From assembly GCA_018816735.1 (NCBI GenBank), contig JAHIVH010000116.1:1-64000 (forward strand): a stretch of 64,000 bases of DNA, given 5' to 3'. This stretch comes from Pseudomonadota bacterium. Lineage in GTDB: Bacteria; Desulfobacterota; Desulfobacteria; Desulfobacterales; JAHIVH01. This document shows, piece after piece, positions 61,872 through 64,000 of this stretch. Position 1 is the first letter of the stretch. Each line of letters begins with the position of its first letter. A model generated the notes under the pieces. The model was given only the letters and a program-made list of their open reading frames with translations. It was not told the DNA's origin and ran no database searches. A program made the translations under genes and the position numbers.

Positions 61872-62654
61872 GTGAATCACTCGGAAAACAAATTGAACAA
61901 CACGATTCTTGAAATAATCCGATTAAAAAAAACATTTGGCGGTGTGATCGCTGTCAATGATCTTGATCTGACCGTGGCAAAAGAGTCAATAACCGCGGTC
62001 ATCGGACCAAATGGTGCCGGCAAAACAACCATTTTTAATCTTACGGCAGGATTTCTGGCGCCTACCAGCGGTAGCCTTATTTTCGACAATCAGGATATCA
62101 GCGGTAAAAAATCATATGAAATTGCCAGACTCGGTATTTCGCGAACGTTTCAGCATGTCCAGATTTTTCCGGAGATGACGGTTCTTGAAAATATCATGAT
62201 AGGAAGACATGTGAGATCACGGGCAGGTTTGTTTGTATCTTCCCTGTTACCCTATTTTTTACGCAAAGAAGAAAGCAAAATACAGGAAGATGCAGAAAAA
62301 TATCTTGAATTTGTAGGTCTTCAACCTGTTTCCGGCAAACATGCCGGTGAGTTGTCTTTGGGGAATCAACGCATGGTTGAAATTGCAAGAGCCCTGGCAT
62401 CTGAACCGAAACTCCTTCTTCTTGACGAACCAGCATCCGGACTGAATGCCCGTGAAACCCTTTTACTGGGTGATTTAATCAATAAAATCAAAGACACTCG
62501 GATTACGGTCATGCTTGTCGAACACGATATGGAACTTGTCATGGATATTTCAGACCACGTGGCAGTGATTAATTTTGGTCAACTTATCGCCACAGGAACA
62601 CCGTCTTCTGTACAGGAAAATCAGGACGTTATTTCTGCTTATCTGGGGGAATAA
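61872..62654 (+). CDS. livG: Amino-acid ABC transporter ATP-binding protein, LivG type
   Basis: The 260-residue ATPase has Walker A GPNGAGKTT, the LivG-type EMTVLENIMIGRHVRS segment, LSLGNQRMVEIARALASEPKLLLLDEPASGLN and the switch region VEHDM. Start codons GTG at 61872 and TTG at 61893 both give plausible beginnings; neither has a strong ribosome site. The family's longer Q-loop insertion is present, distinguishing it from LivF. Confidence 0.94.
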   Translation: MNHSENKLNNTILEIIRLKKTFGGVIAVNDLDLTVAKESITAVIGPNGAGKTTIFNLTAGFLAPTSGSLIFDNQDISGKKSYEIARLGISRTFQHVQIFPEMTVLENIMIGRHVRSRAGLFVSSLLPYFLRKEESKIQEDAEKYLEFVGLQPVSGKHAGELSLGNQRMVEIARALASEPKLLLLDEPASGLNARETLLLGDLINKIKDTRITVMLVEHDMELVMDISDHVAVINFGQLIATGTPSSVQENQDVISAYLGE

Positions 62655-62672
62655 AAAAAGGTATTATAAGTC

Positions 62673-63416
62673 ATGCTTCGACTGGTTAACATCAACAGCT
62701 ATTATGGTCTTGTCCATGTGCTAAAAAATGTGTCCCTTCATGTAAACAAGGGGGAGATCGTCACCCTGATTGGTGCCAATGGTGCAGGCAAAACAACGCT
62801 ATTACGATCCATAAGCGGTCTTCAACCTGTCAGCAATGGAACTATTTCCTGTAATAAAGTCGAAATTGCCAATTTAAATGCGGATAAAATTGTAAAACGG
62901 GGCATTTCCCATGTTCCTGAAGGCCGACAGATATTCAGGCCGATGACCGTTTACGAGAATCTTGAATTGGGCGGGTATTTGGTTTATAAATCAAGCGGGA
63001 AAAAAGAACAAAAGAAAGCCATTGATGAAAAATTTGACATGTTCCCTATCTTGAGAGACCGTAAAAAACAATTTGCCGGTACGTTAAGTGGCGGGGAACA
63101 GCAGATGTTATCCATTGCCATGGCACTCATGAACAAGCCCAGTCTGCTTATTCTGGATGAGCCATCCATGGGGCTTGCCCCCATGATTGTCAAGGACATT
63201 TTCAGAGTGATTTCAGACCTGAGAGATGAAAAAGACCTTACAGTGCTTCTTGTTGAACAGAATGCCAATGCTGCATTAAAAATTGCAGACAGGGGGTATG
63301 TGATGGAAACCGGAAAAATTATTATGGAAGAAAAATCCGAGGCCCTTTTATTGAACCAGGAGGTAAAAAGGGCATACCTCGGCAAAGACAAGCGGGATAT
63401 CTGGAAAAACAAATAA
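62673..63416 (+). CDS. livF: Amino-acid ABC transporter ATP-binding protein, LivF type
   Basis: The 247-residue ATPase has Walker A GANGAGKTT, the LivF-typical HVPEGRQIFRPMTVYENLELG, the signature LSGGEQQMLSIAMALMNKPSLLILDEPSMGLAP and VEQNAN. It completes the five-gene importer livJHMGF, transcribed with iorAB. The next gene begins 71 bases later. Confidence 0.95.
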   Translation: MLRLVNINSYYGLVHVLKNVSLHVNKGEIVTLIGANGAGKTTLLRSISGLQPVSNGTISCNKVEIANLNADKIVKRGISHVPEGRQIFRPMTVYENLELGGYLVYKSSGKKEQKKAIDEKFDMFPILRDRKKQFAGTLSGGEQQMLSIAMALMNKPSLLILDEPSMGLAPMIVKDIFRVISDLRDEKDLTVLLVEQNANAALKIADRGYVMETGKIIMEEKSEALLLNQEVKRAYLGKDKRDIWKNK

Positions 63417-63487
63417 CCGATAAGTGCTTTGTGCCCTGATGGCATGGGCATGATTGATTATTCAATTTATAGACCGGGAATTTAGAA

Positions 63488-64000
63488 ATGGATATTTGGG
63501 ATCCTCAAAAAGAAAGCATGAAGCGGGATGAAATCGAACAGCTTCAACTCGAAAGACTTCAGGCAACATTAAACAGGGTATATAAAAACGTCAGACATTA
63601 TAAAACATCATTCTCAGATATTGACTTCATGCCTGAAGACCTTCAGTCACTTACAGATTTTAACAAGCTGCCGTTTACGACCCGTCAGGATTTAAGAGAC
63701 GACTATCCATACGGCATGTTTGCTGTTACCCTTCGCGAAGTGGTCAGATTACATGCACCGTCTCTTGGATTTGAAAAACCTGTTGTGCTTGGATTTACAA
63801 AAAACGACCTCAATTGCTGGGTTGAACTGATGGCCCGCTGTCTGTCAGGAGTCGGCGTCACCAAAGACGATGTGGTCCAGATTTCCATGCCCACATGGAA
63901 AATATTAAATACCTTTGGTATTCAGAGAGGCGCTGAACTGATTGGTGCATCCGTACTGCCGGTATCCATCAAAAACCTGCCCAATCAGGTCAAAATCATG
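63488..64000 (+). CDS. PaaK-like protein with degenerate AMP motif, runs off the window
   Basis: At least 171 residues are present and the frame is open to the end of the window. The sequence matches phenylacetate-CoA ligase from its start (LPFTTRQDLRDDYPYGMFAV ... FTKNDLNCWVELMAR ... GVTKDDVVQI). Where active enzymes have the Ser/Thr/Gly-rich ATP-binding motif SSGTTGKP, this protein has PSLGFEKP (residues 91-98). It therefore may not activate acids and could be a regulatory or structural paralogue. It follows the amino-acid oxidation operon, as paaK genes commonly do next to iorAB. ATG at 63488; its ribosome site is weak. Confidence 0.85.
   Translation, partial: MDIWDPQKESMKRDEIEQLQLERLQATLNRVYKNVRHYKTSFSDIDFMPEDLQSLTDFNKLPFTTRQDLRDDYPYGMFAVTLREVVRLHAPSLGFEKPVVLGFTKNDLNCWVELMARCLSGVGVTKDDVVQISMPTWKILNTFGIQRGAELIGASVLPVSIKNLPNQVKIM

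Overview
The window looks like ordinary chromosome from a moderate-GC, Gram-negative anaerobe. The likeliest source is a deltaproteobacterial (Desulfobacterota, Desulfobacteraceae-like) organism. This is inferred from the style of the dnaG-rpoD block with a very Lys/Ala-rich sigma-70 linker, an RNase P RNA of bacterial type A, outer-membrane-type lipoproteins, PBP1B with a UB2H-like domain, molybdate uptake, indolepyruvate:ferredoxin oxidoreductase, phenylacetate-CoA ligase-like proteins and bacteriohemerythrin. No taxonomic marker was searched. I see no transposase, integrase, prophage or CRISPR array.

Layout. 1-5.6 kb: a secreted-type repeat/FN3-like fragment, an acyl-CoA dehydrogenase-family enzyme, and a membrane HEAT-repeat protein overlapping a CPBP intramembrane protease. 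5.7-17.6 kb is housekeeping: hisB, dnaG, rpoD, a CAU-anticodon tRNA, a Nif3-family protein, a coiled-coil zinc-ribbon protein, rnpB (RNase P RNA with an enlarged P12 arm), a large protein ending in an HPr domain, ispD, glpD and a small membrane protein. 17.6-24 kb: an aldehyde dehydrogenase, then a HTH/periplasmic-binding-protein-like regulator divergent from modABC and a DUF364-type protein, with repeated operator-like sites between them. 24-31.7 kb: a processive-type family 2 glycosyltransferase, a small lipoprotein, a DUF2868 membrane protein and DUF3482 GTPase pair with cheD overlapping it, bacteriohemerythrin and an FAD-dependent desaturase-like enzyme.

31.8-46 kb is the least conventional part. 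It holds a PAS-rich hybrid histidine kinase, a small zinc-binding ORF, a 940-residue lipoprotein with a 10-G tract at a domain boundary, a dynamin-like GTPase, a rhomboid-fold protein that lacks the catalytic serine and histidine, a membrane-anchored LonB-type protease overlapping an unrecognised 390-residue partner, and a secreted von Willebrand A protein with a degenerate metal site. 46-55 kb: SEC-C methionine aminopeptidase, PBP1B, a TPR lipoprotein, a phasin-like protein, argC, a histidine-rich small protein and an MMPL/RND exporter.

54.7-64 kb forms one functional unit: aminotransferase, iorAB, a complete branched-chain/aromatic amino-acid type ABC importer (livJHMGF) and the start of a PaaK-like protein. 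Together these suggest import of amino acids, transamination to 2-oxo acids and ferredoxin-linked oxidative decarboxylation to acyl-CoA thioesters. The PaaK-like protein that opens the next stretch has lost the usual Ser/Thr/Gly-rich AMP-forming motif. All calls come from reading the sequence and family knowledge; no database search was possible.
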